From Axinella damicornis (lineage: Eukaryota; Porifera; Demospongiae; Axinellida; Axinellidae), in contig OZ007506.1 of NCBI GenBank assembly GCA_963931865.1, positions 4,584,926-4,648,925 on the forward strand: 64,000 nucleotides of DNA, read 5' to 3'. The notes below the pieces were generated by a model. It ran no database searches. It had not been told where the DNA came from and saw only the letters and a program-made list of their open reading frames with translations. Below are positions 23,103 to 35,942 of the stretch, in pieces. Position 1 is the stretch's first letter. Each line of letters opens with the position of its first letter. Position numbers and translations under genes: made by a program.

Positions 23103-23655
23103 TACAATCACAATGATGGTTTTGCCAACAGCTTCACAAGTAGCTAACTACAAAGTGATGCAGTTATAATATAAATCTGCATGCTGTTAGCTCAATGGTG
23201 AGTGGTCAGCGTTACTGTCCACATCGGATTTTTTGCTGCATGGCTGTAAGACAGGATATATGACTAATGTATATGTCTTGAGTGTTCAGCGTTATTGTAC
23301 ACAACAGACTTCATGGCTGCATGCATGGTTGTCAGTCAACTTTGTGGCTGCCATGGCTGTCAGACAGGATATTAGTAATGCATTATCAGGTGTACCTAGC
23401 AACACCATATATACAAGAGGGAGGTATGATGATGTATTCCAAAATGCTGCCTAGGTATGTAGCTCAAGGTACACTAACTAGGTAGCCAAACCATAAACGT
23501 CTGTATATGGATGGTGAAACCTCAGAAGCTTGCAACAGGTAATGAATCACACCAATGCATTCAAAGCATGCATATAATAATGCTGTAGCTCAAGAAGCTG
23601 CACTATTAACTTGATGCGTCTGGAGGGTGGACCATATGGCTGACTTCTAAATCAA

Positions 23656-26600
23656 ATGGATGTGCAACGGTTTGGAAGGGTACTGCTGTCGTTTGCTTTA
23701 CTGACAGGACCCTTTGTATCTCCTGTCAGTGTAGATGCTAGGCCCAGAACCTCAGACAGTGACTTTGTTCAGTGTTTTCACGAGAGGAATGAAAAGGTAG
23801 CTTCCGTCTAACTTGGGTTGTGTGAATAGTACCAACTTATTCATCACCATCATCCCACACACTCTGAAGATTGTGTATGGAGTGCAGACAAGTTCAAGTG
23901 GAGTTGACAGAAATGTGAAGAGACAGAGCACACAACAATTTCAACCGTTCCAAATTCAAGTCTTCTATGACAGCAGTGTGAACACAACGTAAGCTGGTAG
24001 CTGCTGTAGCAACTAGCACTAGTACCTGCTTTATATAATTATGTTCTGCCATTGATGTGTTGTTTGTACACCCATGCAGGCTCGACGAAACTCAACGAAG
24101 CAGACTACAGGTATAAGCCAATAGTAATACTAAAATGTGCCCAATTTTGGGACCAAATTTTCAGAGATTTACCTAATACAAACGTGAACACATCTATACA
24201 TCATGGTAGAGTGAGAATGCACTATGCTTTGCTAGATTCTGCTGCTTATATACACTGAAAATCAGTGAAAAGAACTGTTTACTCTGCTGAAGCAAACTCA
24301 TAGTTGATTGATACAGTTACCTTAGAAAACAAAACCGTATTTTCCTGAGCGTACATGCTCATCAAAAGCTATCGGTTTTGCCCACCTGTCAGTCAGTCTG
24401 CGTGTCAGTTAGATAGGGTGCTTCATACTCAATGCAAATAACAATCATACATAACCTTATCTGTACCTCAATTATTGCAAGGCATGCGTGCACAGGTATA
24501 CGCTTGTATTTGCATCGCTGAGTGGATGTTCCCAAGGGAGGAAGGAGTGCCGTGCATAATACAAGTGCATCCTGAAGCAACTGACAGTAACTATATACAT
24601 GTAACAGTCATGTGCTTCAGGATGCACTTGAATTTGCACTGCACAGGACTGGTAAAGTTGATGCACTTGTATTTGCACCCAACAAGACTGTAAACATGTC
24701 CTTCTCAGATTACAGTGATTAAATGGTGCACATTGTTCAGGGGTCAGACATTGGTGCAGACCAATTTAAGTAATTAGCAGGTCACCTATGTAACCTTTGG
24801 TAGAACATCACCTGCAGGTATTATGAATATATAGCTACCTATGTGAATCATACTTTACAATTAAAGTTTGGGTTACCCATTCTGATTCCAAGCCCTTCAG
24901 TTACTGTTGATTGACTATAACTCGGTCCAGAATTACATGTTGAACCTTTCTGATGTCTCTCAGAACATTATCATCCCGAGAGTTGAAGCTACCTTTGAAG
25001 CTGCACTCAGAGTAATTCCTGCTGTTTCTCCAATCCTTCTTGAGAGGTATGTTGATAAAAGAGTGGGTTTGAGGTGTTTGCCAATTCCTTGGGTCCACTT
25101 GCAATGGCCGAATATCTCTTGCAGATTTACATCGGTAGACATATCAAGCACTTTCATTCAATGTATCAACTAATGTACTGTAGTTACTGGCTACCCCTTT
25201 CCCACAAAAGCAGCTGATATACTGGCTACATTCGCGGCACTCATAAATTCCTGTTTTAACTACTGAATAGTTTCTGGCAATCTGAACAGACCTTGGTAAT
25301 GAAAAGTCTAATTCCCTGAGCGAGTGAGCTGGCCCTGAACACCCAGAGAGTCAACCTGTTGCCATGAATGATTCCATGTTTGTACATGAATTGAACTTGT
25401 AGTAATTCTGCTGTAGTAATTCCCATGACCTTGGACATATATTATACATTCCTTACATGCAATCAGTCTCTAATACCAATCACTTCAGTCTAGCCGCTAC
25501 ACTGTAGCCCCTCTCCGCCCGGCCGGTCAAGCAGGTGTGTGGTGAAGCCGTGCGTGGAGGGCAGCTTCACCGCACACCCGCTTGACCAGCCGGGCGGAGA
25601 GAGCGGCTAGCAGCTAGACTGCAATCACTACTAATTGTTTGCAATAATAATTAAGGGTAACAACTTTGTGGTTAAAAGCTGGCAACCAATCTGCATTTCG
25701 CTGTAAATTCGAGCAGGACTATAAGCTACTTTGCACTTGCCTATTTTAATATACAGCATGCATACCAGGTTAACTACTGCATGAATCCTTACTTGTCACA
25801 TCTACAGGGATTGTGCCGACAACACTTTTCAGGTTCCAATTGGATCTGTGAGGAACTGCAGCTTTCAATGCAACACTCAAACGTTTTGTGTTCTGGTGCC
25901 AGTGCTTGAAGAACATCTGAAGGTATATTGCATAAGCTTATAGCTGGGTATGAAATGCCTGCCATGCAGAACTAATCTTCAGTTCTAATCATCGGACATG
26001 ACTGGCCTTCTCCAGGCACTTGTTAACCACAAAGACACCAACATCCAACATGGATATTACATTTCAGGACTGGCAGTTATTGTACATTCACTTCCAATGC
26101 ATGTTTCATTCTGCAGCGTTGCGTCCAATGCAATGGAGATGCACCTAATTGTGAAACAATTGGCTCTGATGGCCCAGGTGTGAGCAACACAGACTACATA
26201 TTGTATGTAGGGGCTAATGGAACTTTCTGTGGAGGAACAACGTTAGCATTTGCCAATGTCTGCCAGTTGGAGGCCACACTAGATCGGTGAGGCTGAACAC
26301 CAATGTGTTGCTATACCTATAATGTATAATGTAAAACCTTCTGTATGAGTTTATGGGAGACCATGACAGGTGGGGTGGGTGGGTGCATGGGTGGGGGCTA
26401 TTTTTGGCTGAGCGCTATAGTGTTGAGCGCTAGTGTGTGATAACGGTTTCTTATGGTTATTTTGTCTGTGATTTCAATGGACCCTATTTTCAGGTATTAT
26501 TTCACTGGAGTTTAATAACAATGTTTTTACTCCTTTCTCAGGCCTATTGCAGGAGCCATCAACTTCTGCCCTGATCAGTTTCCACTTTTTTCAGATGAAG

Positions 26601-29600
26601 ATAATATTAGAATAGGGATACATGAAGTTATCCACACACTGGTGAGAACCACTCATAGATAGGAACCACTCATAGATAGGATAGGATTCGGAGTTGTTCT
26701 GTTGGCCGCTGTTTCGATCACTGAAGTCCCAAACCCCATATTATATTGTCAACATGTTGGTGGCGTTTTATACCTGCATGTCAATAACCCATTGGCAGTA
26801 TGTGATACCAGTTTGCCACGTATGCTAGAGGAACTTTCCCAATAATGTTGATTTGGTGATATGAGATTATTATCTCCAACAGTGAAGCTATAATTATATC
26901 ACAAGATTCACAACACTATTGTTCCATTCAGGGCTTTTCTCCATCTCTGTATCCTTTTTTTCGCGATGAAGATGGTGTTCCTCGAACACAAAGGGATATT
27001 TTTGGATGCCCCCCAACTGATGCATCTGGGTAAATCAGTGTTATATTCATTCAAATGTGAATGCTGACCTCATAGCCCTCAACTGACACTGAGTACTGTT
27101 GTATTAAGAGCCAAAAAGTTTGAATCCAATTTTGTCCTTTCTGCTTATACAGAAATTTCGTTATCAGTAACACAACCATCAGGACAACCACTTACACAGA
27201 CTGGCAGACGCGTAACGGGATTATCGACCACCAAGTTCAGCAACTTGTAACTCCTAACATCCTGGTAGGTTCATAGTCAAATGTCAACCGAAACTACATA
27301 GCTACCGGTAATATTACATGCATACATATTATGTCAAAAGACTACATGTACATGTCAATTAAACCACCAATGTTCGTTCTGTATAGTTCCATTGGATTGG
27401 TTTCTGTAGGAACAAGCAAGGATCCATTACAACTGCTCTACTCTTGAAGGTGTAGAGCTTGAGAACCAAGGAGGAAGAGGAACCAGTTTTGCACACTGGG
27501 AACAGAGAGTTCTTGGGGTAAATAAATTATTGCTATGTAACTACGAATAAAACATTATTGCTCAACCTCTGGCTTTGTGCACAATGATCTCTTTCTCAGA
27601 ATGAAGGGATGACAGGAGTACTGCTGTTCAATATTCGCTTTTCCAGAATGACGTTTGGCCTCCTTGAAGATACAGGGTTAGTTTGTTGTAAGTGATATTA
27701 AATTTTATCACCTGCAGATCCACTATCATTCCCTCTCATTTAGATGGTACCGACCAAACTACAATTTTGCTGAGGCACTTGCATTTGGGCAAAATTCTGG
27801 ATGCCGACTTCCACGTGGAAGTTGTGGAGAATTTATTCAAACACAGCAGCAAAGGTGAATTAACATAATATGAGTAACACTTGATGATGTATGATTGTGT
27901 GTTTAGAATTATTATTTTAGGGCAATACCAATTAATTATTTTGAAGTTGTTGAAAATGGACGAGTTTTCAGCCCTGGCAGTAATACAATGTCATGATCTC
28001 AGAATTTAGCAGTTGTATCACAAAATTGACGATGTTGTTGTGTTTTTGTTACTGCGTTCTTGTTCCATGCATTACTCTGACCTGAACATGCTGCAACTGT
28101 TGCAGAGGAGCAACCGTGGCTCCATATTGCAACTACTTGCTTCAAAACCCAATACGATTGGGATGCACTGTTGACAGAGAGATCGTTTCTATTTGTAATT
28201 TGGTCGACTATGGAACAACACCTCCACCAGCTGAGTATCAGGTATGTGCAACTCAGCAAGTAGAATATATCACCAATACATGAATGATAGATTACAATAA
28301 TGACACCACACATTAGCTACATTATACACCTTCAAGTTGCGAGTGATTTCATTCATTCTAGCAGTGAGCACTCTTCATAGAGACTCCCATCATGTCTGAA
28401 GTGCTTAAGTTATCCTTCCATAATCCATTGAACTAGCTAGCAGGTGTTCTGTATTGCGTTAACGTTAGACCCAACTGTCCGCCAAATTATATAGCTCTAC
28501 ATGAGTTGCAAGTATAGACCTATGCACCCCTGCCTAACTCGTAATAGGTTCTTACCTGCATGTGTGGTAGTATTCTCTTTTTCTATTTTCATCTTAGTAC
28601 TTCAACTCTGGACCAAATTTTAACGCTAGTGTTGCTCCTCGGGTTGGTGGTAGTCTGTCAATACCTGACTTCTGTCCTCTTCAATTTCCAATTTCGGTAT
28701 GTTGCACGTATGTATCCATTGATCTTGATCCCACTCACTTCCTGGTCCATACCTTCAAACAGTTGAAAGCACCAACTTTCTTTTCCAGTTGCTGACAGGT
28801 ACCTCAATGGTATGCAGCCAGGCAGCAGACCTACCTTCGGTAAATCTTTTTGCTGAGACCTATGGTCCTGGTTCTCGATGCATAGAGCAAGGAAGACAGT
28901 GGGCACTGACAGCAAATGGGTCCAATACAACTTCCCCTGTGTTTGGTGGTGGCTGCTATCAGGTAATGCTATGTATTCCACCTGTGATGGGTGTTATTCA
29001 AGCCCACACATTGTGCAGGACACTAGAGATGGGTCAATGTGAACTGTATTATGGTCAGGAACCACCCCTGTGTGCCTACCCTCGTCTACATGATGCTACA
29101 TACGTGTACAAATCTCTCAGGTCTTCCCCTCCGCATACGAAAAGCACGTTTTCGTTTACCCTTTCTGACTAAAATTTCAAAGTATGATATTATATTGATG
29201 CTGCCTCGTGAACACTCCAGCTTCTAGTCCTTGGATGGGCATTACAAGTACACATTAAGTGCATCAAATTCCTTCGTCGGAAACTGTCCCCCTCTGTATA
29301 TGTATATTTGCATACTGCAAGCAAGCAATCAAAAACTGTAGGTAGCAAAGACCTGCATGGGAACATATGCATTAACAAAATTAATATCACCCATAAACAG
29401 TGACTGCTTCTCCATGCAATTACAAATGTGATCTTCTCCCTCAAGTTCTCATGCTCTGCGACCAGTGGTGTGGACGTTCTGGTGTTGGGACTGAGATTTC
29501 GCTGTAGCTGTGAGGGAGAAGAGGTATCTCTTTGCAATTCTGATGCACGAGTGTTGTATTTTAGATGCTGCTGTGGTTTTGACCCAGCTACAATAATAGC

Positions 29601-32600
29601 ACGCTGGAGTCATCATTATCATAGCTTAGAGTAAGTTAATGACATGTTTTTCTCTGCAGCTTGTCTTGGATATTACTGTGTCTGGATCTCGCTACCAAGG
29701 ATCCCTCATCTGCCCATCATGTGCACAACTTTGCTATGTATGCTGCTTTGCATTTTAATATTAGTGAGCACGCCTAATTAAAAGCATAACTAGATGACTC
29801 CCACACATGAAATTTATTATCAATAAGGATCTGATATCTTGCACATTACAATGATTTTGACCTGAATACCTAGCGGTTATTAGTGGTGTAATGACAGCCA
29901 AATCAATGACGTGCATGAAGCTGCAGCTGGTGACTCGCCTAGCGTAGCAAACTAAGGAAGATGCGGTTCGTTCGTGATTCATGATAATTCGTTTATTTCC
30001 TGTTGCAGGACGATCTCAGCAGCTGCCCAAATCCAGGTGAGACCAACATTGCATGCTTCTTGCCAGTATGACATGTGCACTGTTATTCACATAATTATGC
30101 ATACGTATGCATGTACAGCATCGCTATATCCGCACACATAAACTTTCTTTTTCATTTATTACAGAGCCTAGCGCATGTTATGGACAGGAAACTATTCCAG
30201 GTACATTATTAATTTGAAAGATAGCTAGAAGGAAAAATTTCCATTGTGGCTAATCCCCCACCAAGAAATAATGTAGCAGGATATCTGAGAAGAGTTTCCT
30301 GGAGGTACATGCACCTTTGCCCGATCTCTGAACACAAGTAACAGTGGTTGTATCATCCCAATTCCTGATAATTGCAACTGTAGTCATGATGGTGCGTTTC
30401 AACACTATGTAAAATCCTCTACAATAATTGCACAATATAGTATAGGGGTACATGCTCACTACTTCTCACTACTGCAAACTTGTTGCATAGCGTGAAGTTA
30501 CATCCCTGCCTGGTTTGTTGCACACACTGATGTCAGGTGTAGTCTGACACATTAGAATGTCTCTCTCTTGTGTGGTGCTGTCTAGGTAGTGGAATGTACA
30601 TGATCAACAAAGTGTACAATTGTACATCTTACCCATACATGTGTGTTATCGTGATTCCAGTTCAAGTGGGTCTGGAACGAGAAAGTTATAGTGTTGGGGA
30701 AAATGTCGGTGACAATAACCTAGCACTTCTGGTGTGTGCTGTTACCAGCACTGATGTGCCGTTTGGGTTCACTGTGACTGTTTCATTACAAAATGGATCA
30801 GCAATAGGTAAGAACTATTGAACCAGTAGGTACATTACCCTACCAGCTTGGCAATGTCATTTCTGATCGACTCTCTTCTACTCAGCTGGCTTAGATTTCC
30901 AACCAACTGTGGAAGTTCTGAACTTCCTTCCTGGTATGGGAAGACAGTGTGTCTGCATTGAGATACTGCAGGACACAGAGGAGGAAGGTGATGAGATGTT
31001 CAGTGCCTCACTCAGTACAACCTCTCCTAATGTAATCGTCACAAGGGACACATCGACTGTCACCATCGTGGACGACGATAGTAAGATGTACCACTGTAGG
31101 AAGATTAGCTCCAACGTAGATGTGCATGCTCACAGCATCATTACCTTGTTTCATGAAAGCACAGTCATGGGATAGTCGAAAGGTTCAGAACCAGAGAGGA
31201 CCAGCCAACCGACTGTGGTAATTTAGCCAAAGTCGGTTATGAGTACTTATGCCACTAATTGCTTGGCCTTGCGGATGAGCATGTTGCTAGGCACAAGTAT
31301 ATATGCTTGGCACTGTGAGAGTGGTAATATTCCTCTCTCTCAGATTGCATGTACAGTAGTTGAATGGTACACATTCAGAGGAGACAAGCATTAAAAACAG
31401 AAACCTAGAATTACATGCAGGCAATATACACATAAGTATACCTTTGTGAAAGATGATTTAAAAGTGCTCAGAAATCCGCTACCAAATGTTTTCAAGCAAG
31501 TTGATGGCAACTGTTTAGAAGTGCTTAGAATTCAGCAAAAGCAAACTATTTTCATGGAAGTTGAATGAGTGATTATTCTCTTTCAGTCGACTTTACACTT
31601 CAATGGATCAATGACTCTCCAAGAGTTGATGGGAACAGTGTCACAGCTAACCTTGCCATTGGAGCGTCATTTCAGTCTGTGATGTGCCAGGTCACTACCA
31701 TGCCACAGCAAGACTGTAAGATCATTATTATGCTTTGTTACATCACCTGATTATGTCTACTGCATACTATTTTCAACCTATATATCACCTGCATGACACA
31801 TGCGCAAGCAGAGCCATTTCTTTGCTTGTACTGTAGGTTCTAGCTTCGAACCTTTTCCCTAAACGTGGAATATTAGTATCAAACTTGCAGCCATATACAT
31901 TCTCAGGCCTGCCCGATCAGAGCTCCTTAGCAGCCTGGGATGAACAAAAGCAGAGCTCCAGCATTGTCAGGTAATCCACGCATCACAGTTCAAACACGAG
32001 CCATGGGGAGAACCAATCTTGTGTTTTGTGCTATGGAGAGAGACCAAAGATCTAGCTAAACTTGTGTTCTGTGCTATCGACCGGACATGTCAATTGCACA
32101 GAGTATCGTAATTATGTTACTGAGCGTAGGATAAGGCTAGAAAGCTTGCTCCCAAACAAGGGTAGTGTGGCATACTGCTATATGTTTTTCCCGTTTGCAG
32201 AAGCACTGGTGCCTAAATGGGTCAAAGTGCTTCTTAATGTAATCACGATGATGTCATTATGGTGTGCAGGTTCATCAGGAAGTGCAACATTCACTGGTCT
32301 ACGTCCAAACCGACGCCTTCCATTCAACTTCACAGTGGAGGGAACAGGACGAGCTGGTGAAAGGGTCGTGATTTTCAGAACCTTCAGAATTGGTGTGCAG
32401 ATAATTGTGCATACACTACTCAAGACAAAATAGCTACATTATCTCAACTGAGTACTTGCTCTAGCTATATATAAATTCACATCATGTAGAATGTACCCTA
32501 TTATAACTGCTCAGAAACCATCACTGACTGCTGGCTGCACCTCATCAACGATGGTATCACCATCACGGAGGACACAGTTGCAGTGCAGTGGCAGGCGACT

Positions 32601-33521
32601 GGACCAAGTGCAGACAATCGTGCTACAATCTTTAGATGCACACTTGATGGACGGACTAGGGAATGTAAGTTTGGAACAGCCTGTGACTCTGCATGCCGTT
32701 ATAGGTACCTCACACTATAGCCTCAGAGGTTTGCTAACAAAGCCTATCAGATGATACCACATTTGAGTGAAGGCATGCCGAAGATATTATACATTTTTTT
32801 CAGCAACTGCTGAAAGATGCATCAAGAACGTTCACTTAATTCTTTACAGTTTGTGCAATCCAACAGACCAAAACTGACTTACTGGCTTGCACAATCTCGA
32901 CACTGGCCACGTCTGTACCCAAGTCGTTGGTAGCAATACAGATATAGACCGCATATATACATGTTAGTACATATGTGTACTACTTGATAGTGTTGTTAGT
33001 ACATGTGTATTACTTTCAGAGTATTGGGTAGAGATCACGTAATTAATTCTCAAACAGGGTTATTACTGCTAGTAGTTTTAGACAACATACTGCGATAGCA
33101 AAACATAAGTCGATTTCTACACACTACCATTCCATGTTGTTTTTGCGTGAGTTGACATGTTTTGGGATGTTTCAAAGGAACTAGCTTGCAATTGGTTGAT
33201 CACGTACAGCAGCTTGTAATTTCTCACAACGTACTTCAATAGACTTGACAGACTTGTAAAAATGAGCACGTTAGATTTCATAATGTAACTGAGTATGAGT
33301 GGTGCCTGCATGATCATTTTTGTTATTTTTTTATCTCTATTTTTGTTTGTTTGTTTGTTTGTTTGTTTTTTGTTTGCTTGTTTATGGTTGCAGGTGACTC
33401 TCCTCAAGAGTTTACTCAGAGCAGACTTTCAGCTGGAGGGCACGAGCTGGCCGTAAGGCCTATTGATCCTGACTGCACAAGAAGGAGGATTCAACGCCGC
33501 TTCCGATTTGAGATTGTGTAG
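23656..33521 (+). CDS. leishmanolysin-like (M8) secreted zinc metalloprotease with Calx-beta domain
   Basis: Predicted exons: 23656-23796, 23870-23988, 24080-24110, 24931-25046, 25808-25922, 26117-26286, 26542-26641, 26932-27029, 27153-27264, 27410-27517, 27600-27676, 27744-27854, 28106-28241, 28598-28696, 28789-28962, 29660-29737, 30009-30036, 30165-30200, possibly 30305-30391, 30586-30807, 30886-31080, 31587-31715, 32270-32392, 32515-32664 and 33394-33521. All phases agree, giving about 960 aa. The protein has a signal peptide ([18 protein letters not shown]). The M8 core shows HEVIHTLGF (His258/Glu259/His262), the third His in FAHWEQR (about 363), and a Met-turn in [19 protein letters not shown] (Met about 387). 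The Cys-rich M8 tail follows ([17 protein letters not shown]). Residues about 655-784 form a Calx-beta domain ending VTIVDDD. Two beta-sandwich-like segments finish the protein, the last with FRCTLDG and [10 protein letters not shown]. No C-terminal membrane segment is seen. Invadolysin-type M8 proteases cleave extracellular or adhesion substrates. Exon 30305-30391 and the 5' edge of the next exon are the least certain. Confidence 0.85.
25487..25620. mobile_element. foldback element in M8 intron 4
   Basis: agtctagccgctacactg and ctctccgcccggccggtcaa pair with ttgaccagccgggcggagag and cggctagcagctagact. A shortened form is at 14267-14301, and a relative lies at about 44329-44423 (tcttgaccggccgggcagag). 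It sits at the centre of the segment inverted between the two duplicates. Confidence 0.75.
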
Positions 33522-34522
33522 CTAGTTTATGTACATGTAACCAGTACTGCTGTGTGATAACTGATAAGCATGATGGACATAAATGAGTTTAGTTTAATCT
33601 CACATACTGTGAAAGCAAAACATGATTTCTTTTCTAACTGTATACTTTAATTTTGGGAGGTAGTGAATGAGTTGACATTTTGGTCACTGATGAAAAGCCC
33701 CTACCTTATAGCTATAGAGTCTAAATATTTTGGTTCCCAGACCCTTCTGCGGGGAGGGCGGGGTGGGCGGGCGGGAGACGGAAGGCAAGAAGGGTCTGGG
33801 AACCAAATTAGGGTCTAAATGCCTCGAATTCACGTCAATAGTGCTTAAAGGGCTATCATAGTTAGTTGCAGTAAACCTTAGTCCGACTCCGGGCTCTTCA
33901 CTCGTGTACTTCATTCTCTGACCATCTGAAAGAACCAGGAAGCATGTAGCTATTTACTTATAGGCTCCACCGATCGAGGAGACGAGGTCCTCATGCAGGT
34001 GGCGTGGGTCCTCAAGAAAACATGCAGATTGATGGTGTATGATCTGCCAGCAGTCAGATCCGTCCAAGTTTAGGGAGATCGTGGGTGAAAATCCGGCAGA
34101 CATCCGCCTTTGACCTCGATCCAATTACTGGGCTTGTGGGTGGTATTGAATATCATAATCATGGTTTTGCGAGCAGACCTTCCAACTCACCCACATTTTG
34201 AGGTGTCACCTGGATTCTGCAAGTTTCACCCGCTCACCCACGTGGGTCAGCCAGTCACCCGCATTATATATATATTTCCATAGTGCCTACTATCTCATCG
34301 AGGGTGTATATTATCTGGTCTCATCCCTAGTAGTCTCCTTCTAAGACAATGTCATAAGCCACTCAAAGTAGGCCTGGTAACGAGGTTATGTCCGCATTAA
34401 GCACGTCATGTAAGCTTGCAGTGTCTGACTTAGCTATATATATATGTAGTCTTGCGGGGCCAGACCCCACGAGACTAGTATAGCTATATATGAAATTGCA
34501 TGGGCTCATTGCTACGTAGTAC
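33522..34522. other. intergenic, hairpin and dispersed-repeat sequence
   Basis: This follows the M8 stop codon. It contains the hairpin at 33732-33806 and a degenerate relative of the TTAA MITE (about 34050-34170, cgtgggtgaaaatccggcag...). A tract rich in tcaccc motifs lies at about 34190-34265. No coding evidence was found. Confidence 0.55.
33732..33806. mobile_element. snap-back hairpin, CCCAGACCCTTC subtype
   Basis: ggttcccagacccttct pairs with agaagggtctgggaacc across a GC-rich loop. It is related to the arms at 38228-38310 and 38765-38852. Confidence 0.8.
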
Positions 34523-34774
34523 TATTCCGAGAGGATGTATTGAGCTTATTCGTAGCAAGGACAACAGACTTTAATGGTAAGTCCAAACGTTTCGATCCGG
34601 AGATCTTCTTCAGTGGAAACTGAACTAAACAGCACAACCATGCAAGGGTTAACCCTTGGTTGTGCTGTTTAGTTCAGTTTCCACTGAAGAAGATCTCCGG
34701 ATCGAAACGTTTGGACTTACCATTAAAGTCTGTTGTCCTTGCTACGAATAAGCTCAATAAATCCTCTCGGAATA
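34523..34774. mobile_element. long near-perfect palindrome with ribozyme-like core
   Basis: tattccgagaggatgtattg at the left end is complementary to the right end, and arms of about 120 bp meet near 34646. Each arm carries ctgaagaagatctccggatc followed by gaaacg (34684-34708 on the plus strand). Its gatc-tccg-gatc stem-loop between CTGAAGA and GAAA resembles a hammerhead-ribozyme core with one deviation. Such motifs are described in Penelope-like element termini. Confidence 0.7.
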
Positions 34775-35040
34775 GCTATATAATTATGTTGGAGATTGAA
34801 TCATGTGCATGTAGATTTTCTTGATCCAGGGAAGACTCTTGCATGGGATGACCCTGTTTTCTATGAACTTGGTGTAGATTCTGCAGGAGAGCTTACCAAA
34901 GGATAAACATTCCTCCAAATGTTGGGTAAGAAGAGTAGAACCAGCTGTCAATAAGCACATCATGCATTAAACCATCCCAAACATTGACAACAAAGAACTA
35001 GCAAACTGCAGCCGAGTGACATCAGGGTTTCATCTACTGG

Positions 35041-35130
35041 GGGCGGGGGGGGGGGGGGGGGGGGGGGGGGGGAAGCTTCCCCCCCAAACAGTCTAGCTTC
35101 CCCCCCAAACAGTCTAGCTTCCCCCCCAAA
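35041..35130. repeat. poly-G run and 21-bp tandem repeat
   Basis: A G run of more than 25 bases is followed by three copies of cttcccccccaaacagtcta, the last truncated. The motif cttcccccccaaac recurs at about 35956. Confidence 0.85.
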
Positions 35131-35164
35131 GAAGAGATTGACTATATCATTACATCATAGGTAA

Positions 35165-35213
35165 TACCATGGATATTATAGACTACTTTACGTAGTCTAT
35201 AATATCCATGGTA
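35165..35213. mobile_element. perfect short palindrome
   Basis: The 22-bp arm taccatggatattatagact(ac) is mirrored at 35192-35213 across a 5-bp loop. The phrase ggtaatacca occurs on both sides, suggesting a duplicated or target sequence. Confidence 0.75.
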
Positions 35214-35275
35214 ATACCATATTAGTACTCAGATACTGCTTAGAAAATTGTGTAATATAATATTGAGTAACAGTT

Positions 35276-35411
35276 AGAGTAAGTGCGGGGGTGTCCAGAC
35301 GGGGGGAGTTATCCGGACATCGGCAAATTTCTTCACGGAGCGTCCGAACAAAAGAATTAGCAGGGTGTCCGGGATACCCCTTCACCGTCCGGACACCCCC
35401 GCACTTACTCT
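35276..35411. mobile_element. 136-bp MITE with 21-bp terminal inverted repeats
   Basis: agagtaagtgcgggggtgtc at the left end is the exact complement of gacacccccgcacttactct at the right end. Internal gtccggac motifs add secondary pairing. It has no coding capacity. Confidence 0.8.
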
Positions 35412-35564
35412 ATATACCGAGTACATCGCAAATAGAGATGCTACGAGAGCGCTTCCTGATCGCTAAAAGAACACGTAAAAATTTTTTCCCCGCTTCGCGC
35501 GGACTGATCACCACTTTGCGGCTCTGCGCACCGCCTTTGGCGGTGCGCTGTGTATCCGCCACTT

Positions 35565-35942
35565 AGTGTTGTTTTAGTTAACTATAACAATAACTAAATA
35601 CCCTTTTAGTATGGGGTTTTGACTTCTAGTTAATCAAAACTATATAACTAACTAAATCAATACTGATAATCCAAAACTAAACTATAACTAACTATAATGT
35701 TTGGTTGGCTCAAACAACTAAAACTAAAATGAAAACAGTGAATTTCACTAGTTTTCTTTCAGTTAACTAAAACTAAAACCCTTTTAGTTAGCCTTTTTCC
35801 ATTTTAGTTAACTAACTAAAACTATAACTAAAAGCTTCTGAAGGAGCACAACAATAACTGTAACTAACTAAATCTGTCCACTGAATCCAAAAAACTAACT
35901 ATAACTAAACTAATACTCAGATAGCAATACTAAAACAACACT
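35565..35942. mobile_element. AACTAA-rich MITE
   Basis: agtgttgttttag at the left end is inverted as ctaaaacaacact at the right end. The interior is an irregular array of taactaaaactaa-type motifs and their complements. The sequence just outside (ccgcttcgcgcggactgatc, 35490-35509) recurs at about 43091. Confidence 0.7.

Larger units (their letters stand above)
17229..27264. repeat. tandem segmental duplication, right copy
   Basis: This block is direct-oriented and colinear with 5312-16082. It carries the frameshifted STELLO-like gene and the intact first nine exons of the M8 gene, which continues to 33521. It has its own insertions: about 1.7 kb at 21648-23398, which includes a TTAA MITE, and a hairpin inside a small inversion. 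No assembly gap separates the copies. Confidence 0.9.
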
